A stretch of 15,089 nucleotides of DNA from Congzhengia sp045576635 (GCA_045576635.1 JAZNGT010000034.1:1-15089); one strand, 5' to 3'. Positions 5,794 through 13,949 are shown, counted from the stretch's first letter. A program made the numbers and translations. The notes: a model not told the origin generated them from the letters alone.

Positions 5794-7473
5794 TTATTCT
5801 TCTGTTTGTGCGGTTAGGGGTTCTTCGTTTGGTGTAGCCTGCGTTTCGGCAGGATTTACGGGAACAATCGGGGTTTCAGGTAAAACCGGTTCTTCCGGAG
5901 GAAGTTCTGCTTTCTTTGTACCTAAAAATTCCACTCTGTCTTTTCCGGCATACGTGCTTTTACAAAGCACATCGCTTGAAACCTTAACGCCGTTTTCGTA
6001 AACGACTTTATACGCAACATAAGAACTTCCGTTTGTACCCTTGCTTTCTACTTTGATTTCTCCCTCCGGTAAGGTGTCGTCTTCTTTTTGAACTACCTTC
6101 GGCGGGAATGTTCCGGTTTTTACGGTTTGAATTTCAATCCGACGCTCTGGATTTTCATCGATGCCGTAAATGGTAACGATGTTTTTACGTCCCTCGCAGA
6201 TTGCGCGGATTTCAATGGGTTTATCGTATGTATTTTTAAACTTAAAATCTACAGAACCGTAAGAAACAGTTGCGTCTCTGCCCATGGGAACATAACTTAC
6301 GGGCAGTGTGTGGTTGCGTCTTGAAGTGATTTCAAGATCTGCGTAAACGACCGCGTTAAACATTGTTGACGATACCTGGCAAATACCACCGCCGATACCG
6401 GGTTGTACGGTGTTTCCTACATATACGTTTGCCATGCGGAAACCTCGTTCTGCGGTTCTCGGACCTACGACTTCGTTGTAGGAAAATTCTTCGCCGGGCG
6501 CTAAAACATAACCGTCAATTTTGTCGCACGCAAGTTTTATGTTATATGCGCGGTCTGCACTGCTGTCAGAAAAGTCTGACTTAAATGTACCAAGTTCGTC
6601 GCCAAAGAGGGAAGACCTGATAGAGTCCTCTGTCTCGCTCGGCTCTTTTACGGTTACCGGAATGGTAAAGACAGCGTTATTTGCATTTTCTTTTAAAAGT
6701 TGCTTTACAATTTTTTCGTTAAAGGTAATACCTGGCCTGCTTTCGGTTAAGACCAGTCTGTGATTTGATATTGTGTACGTTGCATCAACCGGTTTTTCGG
6801 ATGTGTAACGTTTTATAAAGTCTACGGTAATTTCTTCCGGTTCAATTTCTTTTAAACCTAGTGATACTGTGTTTTTGTTATGTAAAAGACAGTCGGCAAC
6901 GGCTTTTTTTACATCTTCGTAAACGATTCCGCGTCCCTTGACGCCGCGTGTGATTGTAAGAGAATCTGTTCCAATTTCGAGTTTGTTATCGGTTGCGGTG
7001 ATGTTAAGTTCGGACGCAATTTTATCGAGCACGCGTTGCAGTGCAAATTCGTCAAACGTAATCATCAATGGAACAGAGGGCTTGTTTTTCTTTAAGGCTC
7101 TGATTTCGCCAAAGCGTGCAAGTCCCTTTTTTGTTCTGCCGTATTCCATAACAGTTTCAACCATTTTGTCTGTATCCGGGGATGGAGAAAGTGCCAGGGT
7201 ACTTATAGTTTCGCTTACGTCGTCAACAGTTATGGTGATGTCGTAAACGCGCGAAAAGTCCGACACCTCGGAAATTTTAGTGCGCAATTCATCTTCTGAC
7301 ATACCGCCGACGTGTGCATGATCAACATATACACCGTCATACACGTTTTTGTACGTCAAAGTTTTAATGCAAGAGGCGAAAAGCGTTGCCAAAAGTGCAA
7401 AAAGCACAATGACAACTAACGAGATTCTTTTTTTATTTACCTTGATTTTTTGTCGCCTATTAGAAGCTGACAT
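5794..7473 (-). CDS. VanW-family envelope protein with peptidoglycan-binding-like and G5 domains
   Basis: A 559-residue exported or membrane-anchored protein. A basic N-terminus (1-16) is followed by one hydrophobic segment (17-34) ending in FASC with C35, which could be a weak lipobox. A region resembling PG_binding_4 repeats spans about 40-280. The VanW domain runs from about 290 to 425, with FSYNEVVGPRTAERGF (330-345), QPGIGGGICQVSST (357-370) and the RRNHTLPVSYVP segment (385-396). A G5-like domain covers about 455-520. The C-terminal 40 residues are rich in Pro, Glu and Thr, a likely cell-wall-spanning tail. GGGGTGG precedes the ATG by four bases. It is 21 nt after tspO and 22 nt before radA. 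VanW proteins are named after a vancomycin-resistance cluster gene, but their biochemical role is unknown and this copy, with no van genes near it, is no evidence of resistance. Confidence 0.9.
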   Translation of the reverse strand: MSASNRRQKIKVNKKRISLVVIVLFALLATLFASCIKTLTYKNVYDGVYVDHAHVGGMSEDELRTKISEVSDFSRVYDITITVDDVSETISTLALSPSPDTDKMVETVMEYGRTKKGLARFGEIRALKKNKPSVPLMITFDEFALQRVLDKIASELNITATDNKLEIGTDSLTITRGVKGRGIVYEDVKKAVADCLLHNKNTVSLGLKEIEPEEITVDFIKRYTSEKPVDATYTISNHRLVLTESRPGITFNEKIVKQLLKENANNAVFTIPVTVKEPSETEDSIRSSLFGDELGTFKSDFSDSSADRAYNIKLACDKIDGYVLAPGEEFSYNEVVGPRTAERGFRMANVYVGNTVQPGIGGGICQVSSTMFNAVVYADLEITSRRNHTLPVSYVPMGRDATVSYGSVDFKFKNTYDKPIEIRAICEGRKNIVTIYGIDENPERRIEIQTVKTGTFPPKVVQKEDDTLPEGEIKVESKGTNGSSYVAYKVVYENGVKVSSDVLCKSTYAGKDRVEFLGTKKAELPPEEPVLPETPIVPVNPAETQATPNEEPLTAQTEE

Positions 7474-7494
7474 TTGACCACCCCGTAAAAATAG

Positions 7495-7965
7495 TTATAA
7501 ATTTAATAACCAAACTGCAAAGTTTAAGTAACCGGCATATAATGTGTAGAGTAAATAGGGTAAAAGCAATATGCCGGAGATTTTATTGGTTTTGTAAAAC
7601 GATGCTGTCGTAAGAACGATAAAGATAAACAAAACGACAAGCAGTATAAAAGAAATGAGCGGAAGGCGAAATTTAAAAAACACAATCGGCCATAAAAAGT
7701 TTAAAAACAGTTGTGTGTAAAAAAGTAATGTCCCGTCATTTCGTTCCTTTTCGGTTTTTGCAGATCTCTTAAACAAGTAAAGAGAAACGCCCATTAAAAG
7801 ATAAAGTACCGTCCACACAATTGGGAAATACGCACCCGGAAGTGCAAAAGGCGGACGAATCAGAACGCTATAAATATCCGTATCATTCCGAATGATAAGT
7901 CCCGCCAAAAGACCTACCAAAAGAGGAAGTAAAATGGTTTTGAGTGCTTGTAGAATTTGTTTCAT
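7495..7965 (-). CDS. TspO/MBR (tryptophan-rich sensory) family membrane protein
   Basis: A 156-residue membrane protein with five predicted helices, the TspO/peripheral benzodiazepine receptor fold, whose members bind tetrapyrroles and lipids such as cholesterol-like ligands. The conserved blocks are RPPFALPGAYFPIVWTVLYL with LMG after it, QLFLNFLWPIVFF, and LPYLLYTLYAGYLNFAVWLLN in the last helix (split here by description). I chose the ATG at 7965 because AGGTGG sits seven bases before it; an in-frame ORF extends 34 codons further upstream to 8067 but that stretch overlaps the preceding terminator and has no ribosome site. It appears to be the first gene of tspO - vanW - radA. The physiological ligand in anaerobic Firmicutes is not established. 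Confidence 0.92.
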   Translation of the reverse strand: MKQILQALKTILLPLLVGLLAGLIIRNDTDIYSVLIRPPFALPGAYFPIVWTVLYLLMGVSLYLFKRSAKTEKERNDGTLLFYTQLFLNFLWPIVFFKFRLPLISFILLVVLFIFIVLTTASFYKTNKISGILLLPYLLYTLYAGYLNFAVWLLNL

Positions 7966-7996
7966 ATCTATACCACCTAAATTTAAAATATGGTAC

Positions 7997-8035
7997 AGTA
8001 TATGGAATCCTAAGAGGGAATATACATTCTTCCCT
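7997..8035 (-). promoter_or_regulatory. Possible tspO promoter region with inverted repeat
   Basis: Leftward TATACT (7997-8002) lies about 32 nt before the tspO start but has no good -35 at 16-18 nt. Just upstream, AGGGAA (8015-8020) and TTCCCT (8030-8035) form an inverted repeat with a nine-base spacer in the -35 area, as expected of an activator or repressor site. Both calls are weak. Confidence 0.3.
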
Positions 8036-8043
8036 TTGCACAT

Positions 8044-8083
8044 GAAAACAAAGGTACGGGAAAGCACAATCTTTTCCGTACCT
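8044..8083 (-). terminator. Intrinsic terminator after the coiled-coil protein gene
   Basis: Leftward, AGGTACGG pairs with CCGTACCT (8076-8083 with 8052-8059), then one A-C mismatch and four more pairs close a six-base loop. TTTGTTTT follows (8044-8051). It ends the rsmD - coaD - coiled-coil unit and separates it from tspO. Confidence 0.85.
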
Positions 8084-8129
8084 CTATTTTATTGCCTAAA
8101 ATGATATTCAGGAGCTGGTATGTACAAAA

Positions 8130-8567
8130 TTAACGAGAGCCGTTTCTGTTTACGCGAATGCTTTCTGCGGTTTTGATAAGCTCTTCTTCCAAAGCGCGCA
8201 AAACATCATCTGCGTACTGGTTTGCACCGATTCTGATATCGTGTGCATTTTTCTGTGCGCTTTCTACAATCTGATTTGCGTTTTCATACGCCTGCTGGGT
8301 AATGTCATGTTCGTTAATCATGGTAGCGATTTTATCTTCCGTCGCCTTTACGAGAGCAGCAGCTTCTTTCTGTGCGTCGTTAATGATTCTCTGACGTTCT
8401 TCTTTTACCCATTTTGCCTGTTTCATTTCTTCGGGGTATTTTGCACGGATATCCTGAATCAAGTCTAAAAGTTCTTCTTTATCGATGATTCCGCGTCCCC
8501 AAATCGGTATTGTGGTACAAGTGTCAATCTTGTCCTCTAAAAGATCAATGAGTTGTTCCATATCCAT
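8130..8567 (-). CDS. Coiled-coil protein, ATP-synthase-b/DivIVA-like, function unknown
   Basis: A soluble 145-residue protein, highly charged and almost wholly helical. The first 50 residues include a WGRG turn (about 23-26), and residues about 55-140 form a long amphipathic helix rich in Ala, Glu, Lys and Gln. Such proteins are often annotated by similarity as F0F1 subunit b or V-type ATPase subunit H, but this one has no membrane anchor and no ATP synthase genes near it, so I do not accept that name. The ATG at 8567 is eight bases after AAAGGAG, which lies within the end of coaD; the GTG at 8576 is part of that ribosome site. It starts two bases after the coaD stop and is the last gene of the operon, so it is translated together with CoaD. 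A scaffold or division-related role is only a guess. Confidence 0.8.
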   Translation of the reverse strand: MDMEQLIDLLEDKIDTCTTIPIWGRGIIDKEELLDLIQDIRAKYPEEMKQAKWVKEERQRIINDAQKEAAALVKATEDKIATMINEHDITQQAYENANQIVESAQKNAHDIRIGANQYADDVLRALEEELIKTAESIRVNRNGSR

Positions 8568-8569
8568 TT

Positions 8570-9055
8570 TCAGCACTCCTTTGCAATCTTATGTTTCACA
8601 TCATTTACTATTTCGTTGGGAATTAAACCTTCGGTGTCGCCGCCGTAGCGACAAATTTCTTTTACAACACTGGAACTTATGTATAAGCAGTTTAGCCCAG
8701 TGACCATAAACATTGTTTCAATTTCCGGATTGAGTTGCTTATTTAAAAGCGCCATCTGAAATTCGTATTCAAAATCGGAAATTGCGCGCAGACCACGGAT
8801 TACGGTATCTGCATTTTTTTTCTTTGCAAAGTCTACCAAAAGACCATCGAAACTGTCAACTTCGCAATTTGGAAGGTCTTTTACGCAACGGGAAATCATT
8901 TCCATGCGATCGGACACAGAAAAAAGCGGTTTTTTCGAAGCGTTGTTTAACACAGCAACAATAACTTTGTCAAACACTTTACAACTTCTTTTGATAATAT
9001 CCAAATGTCCGCAAGTAATGGGATCAAAACTTCCCGGATAAACTGCAATTTTCAA
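8570..9055 (-). CDS. coaD: Phosphopantetheine adenylyltransferase
   Basis: A cytoplasmic nucleotidyltransferase that joins 4'-phosphopantetheine and ATP to give dephospho-CoA and pyrophosphate, the fourth step of coenzyme A synthesis. The 161 residues match the family length. YPGSFDPITCGH (6-17) holds the nucleotidyltransferase TxGH motif, followed by VIRGLRAISDFEYEFQ, NKQLNPEIETMFM and YISSSVVKEI. I prefer the TTG at 9055, which gives the usual MKIAVYPGSFDP start with AAAGAG eight bases upstream. A GTG at 9064 overlaps the rsmD stop codon in GTGA and would have its ribosome site too close. It is coupled to rsmD upstream, a common pairing in bacteria, and to the coiled-coil gene downstream. 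Confidence 0.96.
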   Translation of the reverse strand: MKIAVYPGSFDPITCGHLDIIKRSCKVFDKVIVAVLNNASKKPLFSVSDRMEMISRCVKDLPNCEVDSFDGLLVDFAKKKNADTVIRGLRAISDFEYEFQMALLNKQLNPEIETMFMVTGLNCLYISSSVVKEICRYGGDTEGLIPNEIVNDVKHKIAKEC

Positions 9056-9060
9056 TGAAG

Positions 9061-9600
9061 TCACTCTTTCATAATCAAAATTTTAACCCTGCCATACGTC
9101 TTGTCGCGGTAGACGGTAAAACCGTCCAATGAAAATTGAGGGCTAATTTTATCATCTGCCTCAATCACGATTAAACCTGCGGGCGAGAGTATGCCACGCT
9201 TTTTTATTTCAAAAAGTACTTTTTCGTACAAATCTGATTCGTACGGTGGGTCAAGAAAAATGATATCAAATGTTTCGGTTGTTGTTTTTAAAAATGAAAT
9301 CGCGTCCTTAAACACCAAAGATGCCCGATCAGAAAGACGGGTGATTTCTAAGTTTTTTTGTGCGACTTCAAGGGATGTGCGGCTTGAATCTACAAACACC
9401 GCGCGTTTTGCGCCACGGCTTAATGCCTCGATTCCGAGCGCGCCGCTACCGCAAAACAGGTCTAAGACAGAAGAATCTGAAAGTTCAAATGCAATCATAT
9501 TAAATACGGATTCTTTTACACGGTCAAGGGTTGGACGAATATCAAATCCTTTTGGACTTTCAAGTTTTTTTCCCCGTGCACTTCCTGCTATTACTCGCAA
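9061..9600 (-). CDS. rsmD: 16S rRNA (guanine966-N2)-methyltransferase
   Basis: Uses S-adenosylmethionine to methylate N2 of G966 in 16S rRNA within the assembling 30S subunit. It has 179 residues, typical for the family. MRVIAGSARGKKL opens the protein, IRPTLDRVKESVFNM is at 21-35, the SAM-binding loop DLFCGSGALG at 47-56, and the catalytic DPPY at 117-120. The start is a TTG at 9600 with GGAGG seven bases upstream; no ATG or GTG nearby is better placed. It is the first gene of the rsmD - coaD - coiled-coil operon, behind a strong promoter that begins just past the end of recG. Confidence 0.96.
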   Translation of the reverse strand: MRVIAGSARGKKLESPKGFDIRPTLDRVKESVFNMIAFELSDSSVLDLFCGSGALGIEALSRGAKRAVFVDSSRTSLEVAQKNLEITRLSDRASLVFKDAISFLKTTTETFDIIFLDPPYESDLYEKVLFEIKKRGILSPAGLIVIEADDKISPQFSLDGFTVYRDKTYGRVKILIMKE

Positions 9601-9648
9601 AATGTATCCTCCGCAGAACTCCTAATTTTAGACATATGTTCATACTAT

Positions 9649-9677
9649 ATTGTATTTGTAAATCAAAAGAAAGTCAA
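9649..9677 (-). promoter_or_regulatory. Sigma-A promoter for the rsmD-coaD operon
   Basis: Leftward TTGACT (9672-9677), 17 nt, then TACAAT (9649-9654). It lies between the recG stop codon and the rsmD start and makes this unit independent of the yloU - fakA - recG transcript. Confidence 0.85.
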
Positions 9678-9694
9678 TGGCATTTTAAAAAATG

Positions 9695-11740
9695 TCAACT
9701 AAATGTAATGTTCGTGTCAAATAAGTTTAATATAGCATCAAAAATCGGTTTATTTTCTTCTTTTTCAAGCGTTTTGTCTGTGCGTAAAAGCGCCTTTGCC
9801 GCTTTGGTTGTTTCTGCCAGTATATCGGCATCGCAATAAATGTTTGCAATCTTAAACAGCATAAGACCGTGTTGACGCGAACCAAAAAAATCACCCGGTC
9901 CGCGCATCTTTAAATCTTCTTCTGCAATTTTAAATCCGTCAGCGTGTTCTTTCATCGTTTTCATTTTCGGCGTGCCCGTAGGATAATTTAAACCGGGGAA
10001 CAAAATGCAATACGCCTTATCACTTCCGCGGCCGACGCGCCCTCTTAACTGATGAAGCTGTGAAAGACCAAAACGCATAGCATCTTCTATGACCATTACT
10101 GACGCGTTCGGAACGTTTACGCCGACTTCGATGACGCTCGTAGCGACGAGCATTTTGATTTCACCTGCCTGAAAACGCAACATAATTTCGTCTTTTTGTT
10201 GCGGTTTCATTTTGCCGTGGATGTAGGCGACATCGTCACCAAACACTTTTTTTAAGTCTTCTGCATGTGTCAGTACGTTTTTTATGTTTTCCGTCTCGGA
10301 CGGCTCTACCGCAGGGCACACAATGTAGACCTGACGGTTTTCATCCATTTCTTTTTTTAAAAATGCATATACACGCTCGCGCATGTGTTCGCCAACGACG
10401 AAAGTGTCGATTTTCTTTCTGCCGGGCGGCAGTTCGTCAATAACGGAGATATCGAGGTCACCGTAAAGCATAAGCGCAAGCGTTCTCGGTATCGGTGTTG
10501 CCGACATAATAAGGGTATGCGGATTTTCACCCTTGTTTTCTAATTTTTTGCGTTGCATCACGCCAAACCGATGTTGCTCGTCTGTGATGATGAGTGCCGG
10601 ATTTCCAAGGCTTGTTTGCTCGCTGATAAGCGCATGGGTACCAACAAGAATTTTTACTTCGCCACGTTCGATTTCTTCTTTAATCAAACGACGTTCTTTC
10701 TGCGATTGTGAACCGGTAATCAGGCACACCTTAATCCCAAATGGCTGAAACAAAGAAGACAACGATTCAAAATGTTGTTTTGCCAATATTTCGGTAGGCG
10801 CCATCATTGCTGCGGTGTATCCATTTTTGGCGCAGATATACATAGCTATGGCAGCAATCATCGTTTTGCCGCAACCGACATCCCCTTGCACAAGTCGGCT
10901 CATAGGGAATTCTTTGTTTAAGTCATTTTGTATTTCGTTTATGACACGCGCCTGTGCGCTTGTAAGCGGAAAGGGAAGCGTATCTGTAAATTCCTTCACA
11001 AAATCGTTGTCTGAAAGCGAAACGGCGTGTTCTGATGTTCTGTCCTCGCGAAGATAAAAGAGCGCTGACTGAAACAAAAACAGTTCCTGAAATACAAGAC
11101 GCCTGCGCGCAATTTCGAGCGAAACGCTGTCTTTCGGGAAATGGATATTTTCAATAGCAAACGTAGAAGAGCAAAGGTTGTACTCGTTTCTTATGTGTGC
11201 CGGCAAAATTTCAGGGAGTGCATCGCGGGAAAGTTCCAGAGCGTTTTTTACTGCATCGGTTACGGTTTTGTTTGTAAGTCCGGCGCAAAGGTTATAAACG
11301 GGAACGATTTTACCAGTCACTTTGTTTGTATTTACGGGCTCAAATAAAGGCGTATGCATCTGACGCTTTTTTCCAAAGGTTACTTTGCCGAAAAACACAT
11401 ATTCTTTGTCCATTTGAATCATATTTTTAATAAATCGGTTGTTAAACCAGACAAGTTCCAAAAAGCCGGTTCCGTCCGAAATTTTCAGTGTGCACACGTA
11501 CATGTTCTTTCGGATATAACTTTCTCTGATTGGAGAAACGGCGCGCCCCTTTACGCAAACAGATTCGCCGTCTGAAAGTTCTGCCATTTTTTTTATTTTT
11601 GTTCTGTCTTCATAATATCGTGGGTAGTGGTGCAGTAAATCGGACACCGTAAAAAGACCAAGCGTGCGGAATAATTCCGCACGCTTTGGTCCGATTCCGT
11701 TTAAAACGGATATATTCTGGTTTAAAATATTTTTACCCAC
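9695..11740 (-). CDS. recG: ATP-dependent DNA helicase RecG
   Basis: A double-stranded DNA translocase that reverses stalled replication forks and processes branched recombination structures. It has 681 residues; E. coli RecG has 693. An N-terminal helix-hairpin-like ISVLNGIGPKRAELF leads to the OB-fold wedge domain (about 55-150). The helicase core follows: Walker A GDVGCGKT (286-293), the DEQH box (387-390, in DEQHRFG), motif III SATPIPRT (413-420) and motif VI QLRGRVGRG (564-572). I favour the GTG at 11740, eight bases after AAGGTG; a GTG at 11749 is possible but has no ribosome site. It starts 12 nt after the fakA-like stop, so the two are probably co-transcribed. No terminator follows; the rsmD promoter is there instead. 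Confidence 0.97.
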   Translation of the reverse strand: MGKNILNQNISVLNGIGPKRAELFRTLGLFTVSDLLHHYPRYYEDRTKIKKMAELSDGESVCVKGRAVSPIRESYIRKNMYVCTLKISDGTGFLELVWFNNRFIKNMIQMDKEYVFFGKVTFGKKRQMHTPLFEPVNTNKVTGKIVPVYNLCAGLTNKTVTDAVKNALELSRDALPEILPAHIRNEYNLCSSTFAIENIHFPKDSVSLEIARRRLVFQELFLFQSALFYLREDRTSEHAVSLSDNDFVKEFTDTLPFPLTSAQARVINEIQNDLNKEFPMSRLVQGDVGCGKTMIAAIAMYICAKNGYTAAMMAPTEILAKQHFESLSSLFQPFGIKVCLITGSQSQKERRLIKEEIERGEVKILVGTHALISEQTSLGNPALIITDEQHRFGVMQRKKLENKGENPHTLIMSATPIPRTLALMLYGDLDISVIDELPPGRKKIDTFVVGEHMRERVYAFLKKEMDENRQVYIVCPAVEPSETENIKNVLTHAEDLKKVFGDDVAYIHGKMKPQQKDEIMLRFQAGEIKMLVATSVIEVGVNVPNASVMVIEDAMRFGLSQLHQLRGRVGRGSDKAYCILFPGLNYPTGTPKMKTMKEHADGFKIAEEDLKMRGPGDFFGSRQHGLMLFKIANIYCDADILAETTKAAKALLRTDKTLEKEENKPIFDAILNLFDTNITFS

Positions 11741-11752
11741 GAATATCACACC

Positions 11753-13360
11753 TTATTCAACAGAGAAAATAAAGTCATACAAGGGCTGACCGCCTTCGTA
11801 AACCAAAACGTCACAATCGCCGTATTTTTCCTCTAAGGCTTCTTCTATTTCTTCTTTTCTGTCACTTGTTACATTACCGCCAAAATAGATGCTGATGATA
11901 TCGCTGTCTTCGTCGATTACGTTGTCAATGAGTTTTTGAAGAACTTCGAAAGAGTCATCGCCGACTGCCTGAATTTCTTTTCCGGTAATGCCGATGATTT
12001 TGTTTTCCGGATATTCTTCGCCGTCAAACACAAAATTACGTACAGAATAGGTAACCATACCTGTTTTGATATTTTGAAATGCTTCATTCATTGCGTCTAT
12101 GTTGTTTTCAAGCGACTCTGCCGGGTCAAATGCAACTTTTGCTGCAATTCCTTCCGGTACAGAGCGGGTTTCCAGTACAACAATATTTTTCTTTGTAAGA
12201 CCTTCTACCTGTTTTGCTGCCATAATAATATTTTTATTATTGGGCAAAATAACAACGGTCTTTGCGTTCACACGGTCTACGGCAGATAAAATATCATCGG
12301 TACTTGGGTTCATTGTCTGACCGCCTTTGATTACGGTATCGACACCCAAATCAATGAAGATGTTTTCCAAACCGTCACCTGCGGCAACTGCTGCGAATCC
12401 GATTTCTTTTTCGGGTTCTTTCGGTGCTTCTTCCTGCTCGTTGTGCTGATATTTCATATTATCAATCTTGATATTTACAAGCTCGCCGACTTTGATTGCT
12501 TCCTGAATTACATAACCGGGCTCGTTGGTGTGAATGTGCACTTTTACGATATCATCATCGTCAATTACCACCATGCAATCGCCCTTTTTGGAAATTCTGT
12601 CGCGGAACAGTCCAACAGGAGAGCCGTTTGCAATTTTTTCGATTAAAAATTCAGTGCAGTAAATAAACTTAATATTTGCGTCAACTGCTTTTTTGTCAAG
12701 CGTTGTGTTTACGCTGATTTCAGAATCGTTAAGTTCAATCATTGTTCCGGTTTCAAGGTAGGAAAGCGCGCCTTCTAACAGATATACAACACCCTGACCG
12801 CCGGAGTCAACAACGCCCGCTTGCTTAAGCTGCGGCAAAAGTTCCGGTGTTCTTGCTAAACTTTCCTGCGCCTCTTTTACGGCTGCACGCATGATTTCAA
12901 CAATGTCGCCACTGTTTTCGAGTGCACGGACTGCCGCGTCTGCTGCATCTCTTGATACGGAAAGCACAGTGCCTTCCATCGGTTTCATAACGGCTTTATA
13001 TGCCGCTTTTACGCCTTCCTGAAGGGCTTCGGCAATGTCTTTTGCGTCTGCGGTTTTAAGGTCTGAGAGTCTTCTTGACATGCCTCTGAAAAGCTGAGAA
13101 AGAATAACGCCTGAGTTGCCGCGTGCACCACGCAGTGATGCCGAAGCAATTCCTGACATTACTTTTCCGATGGAATCATAATTGTTTTTCAGTACATCCT
13201 TTGCAGCAGCGGTTACGGTCATCGACATATTAGAACCGGTATCACCGTCCGGAACAGGAAATACGTTTAAATCGTTTAAGATAATTTTATTGTTGCAAAG
13301 TTTATTCGCGCCCGATAAAAAAGCGCGACACAAACTTTCGGAATCAGCTGTATATAACAA
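11753..13360 (-). CDS. fakA: Fatty acid kinase catalytic subunit FakA-like (YloV, DAK2 domain)
   Basis: FakA phosphorylates fatty acids held by a FakB (DegV-family) partner so that they can enter phospholipid synthesis. The 535 residues fit the family. The N-terminal DAK2-type kinase domain has VFPVPDGDTGSNMSMT (33-48) with the Mg-ATP aspartates D38 and D40, GARGNSGVILSQLFRG from 78, KPMEGT (126-131) and VVDSGGQG (183-190). A middle domain and a C-terminal DegV-like domain follow. The start is a TTG at 13360 with a perfect GGAGGTG seven bases upstream; an open frame continues to a TTG at 13393, but that would read through the ribosome site. It follows yloU by 25 nt, the common yloU-yloV pairing, and precedes recG. 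No fakB is in the window, so the fatty-acid-kinase role rests on homology. Confidence 0.92.
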   Translation of the reverse strand: MLYTADSESLCRAFLSGANKLCNNKIILNDLNVFPVPDGDTGSNMSMTVTAAAKDVLKNNYDSIGKVMSGIASASLRGARGNSGVILSQLFRGMSRRLSDLKTADAKDIAEALQEGVKAAYKAVMKPMEGTVLSVSRDAADAAVRALENSGDIVEIMRAAVKEAQESLARTPELLPQLKQAGVVDSGGQGVVYLLEGALSYLETGTMIELNDSEISVNTTLDKKAVDANIKFIYCTEFLIEKIANGSPVGLFRDRISKKGDCMVVIDDDDIVKVHIHTNEPGYVIQEAIKVGELVNIKIDNMKYQHNEQEEAPKEPEKEIGFAAVAAGDGLENIFIDLGVDTVIKGGQTMNPSTDDILSAVDRVNAKTVVILPNNKNIIMAAKQVEGLTKKNIVVLETRSVPEGIAAKVAFDPAESLENNIDAMNEAFQNIKTGMVTYSVRNFVFDGEEYPENKIIGITGKEIQAVGDDSFEVLQKLIDNVIDEDSDIISIYFGGNVTSDRKEEIEEALEEKYGDCDVLVYEGGQPLYDFIFSVE

Positions 13361-13385
13361 TGGGGTACACCTCCGAGCAAATTGG

Positions 13386-13739
13386 TTAATCAATTCTTAC
13401 GCCTTCAACATTTACGGTTACTTTTCCAACTTTAAAGCCCGTAGCACTTTCTACTGCGTATCGTACGCTGCCAATAATGCTTTCGCTGATTGCTTTAATG
13501 TTCACACCGTATTCAACAATAATGTGAAGGTCTATACTGATTTTTTCATCTTCTGTATTTACTTTTATTCCTTTTGTGATAGAATCCCATTTAAGAAGAG
13601 AAGCAATGCTGTCTGATGTACTTTTGTATGCCATTCCGACAACGCCGTAGCATGTGGAAGTTGCAAGACCGGCAATGCGGGCAATTACATTTTCAGAAAC
13701 GACAATTGCGCCGTTATCTGTTTCGGTTTTTATAGCCAT
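13386..13739 (-). CDS. Asp23/Gls24 family envelope-stress protein (YloU)
   Basis: A small alkaline-shock-like protein; in staphylococci Asp23 lies under the membrane through a partner and relates to cell-wall stress, while the role of YloU itself is unclear. It has 117 residues and the standard pattern: an opening GAIVVSENVIARIAGLAT segment, CYGVVGMA, and the IDLHIIVEYGVNIKAISESI strand-helix, closing with VGKVTVNVEGVRI. The ATG at 13739 has GGAGGTAA seven to nine bases upstream. It is the first gene of the yloU - fakA - recG unit, and this adjacency to the YloV/FakA gene is conserved across Firmicutes. Confidence 0.94.
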   Translation of the reverse strand: MAIKTETDNGAIVVSENVIARIAGLATSTCYGVVGMAYKSTSDSIASLLKWDSITKGIKVNTEDEKISIDLHIIVEYGVNIKAISESIIGSVRYAVESATGFKVGKVTVNVEGVRID

Positions 13740-13814
13740 ATCAATTACCTCCGGATTCGTTTGATTTTATGAAGTTCATCTCATATAAATTGCTGATTTT
13801 ATATGCGTACACAC

Positions 13815-13839
13815 AAACGTATACACGTTTAGTATAGCA
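13815..13839 (-). promoter_or_regulatory. Extended -10 promoter with inverted repeat upstream of yloU
   Basis: Leftward, TGC precedes TATACT (13831-13836), an extended -10; the -35 position reads TTCCCT and is poor. Abutting the -10 on the start-site side, AAACGT (13815-13820) and ACGTTT (13825-13830) form an exact inverted repeat with a four-base spacer centred on the expected transcription start. It could be an operator or a 5' hairpin. The leader to the yloU ATG is about 85 nt. Confidence 0.65.
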
Positions 13840-13889
13840 TATATTTTTAAAAAAGGGAAGACCTATTTTAAACTTTTTTACAATACTGT

Positions 13890-13931
13890 GACAAAACGGT
13901 TACGGCGCGGAAAACTTCGTTTACCGCGCCG
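13890..13931 (-). terminator. Likely intrinsic terminator after the DUF378 gene
   Basis: CGGCGCGG (leftward, 13924-13931) pairs with CCGCGCCG (13903-13910), then a mismatch and AAAC/GTTT close a three-base loop. The following TAACCGTTTTGT is only moderately T-rich, so termination may be incomplete. Confidence 0.65.
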
Positions 13932-13949
13932 CATGATAATTTGATTTGA

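Noticed and set aside
5794..7473. Vancomycin-resistance locus, because of the VanW family name
   Set aside because: No vanA/B ligase, vanH, vanX or VanRS genes are present; VanW-domain proteins are common in Firmicutes unrelated to resistance.
9191..9625. 144-codon rightward ORF overlapping rsmD
   Set aside because: Antisense to a gene with clear family motifs; Ser/Arg-rich composition of a shadow frame.
13182..13616. 144-codon rightward ORF across the fakA/yloU junction
   Set aside because: Antisense to two well-supported genes and without ribosome site or recognisable domain.
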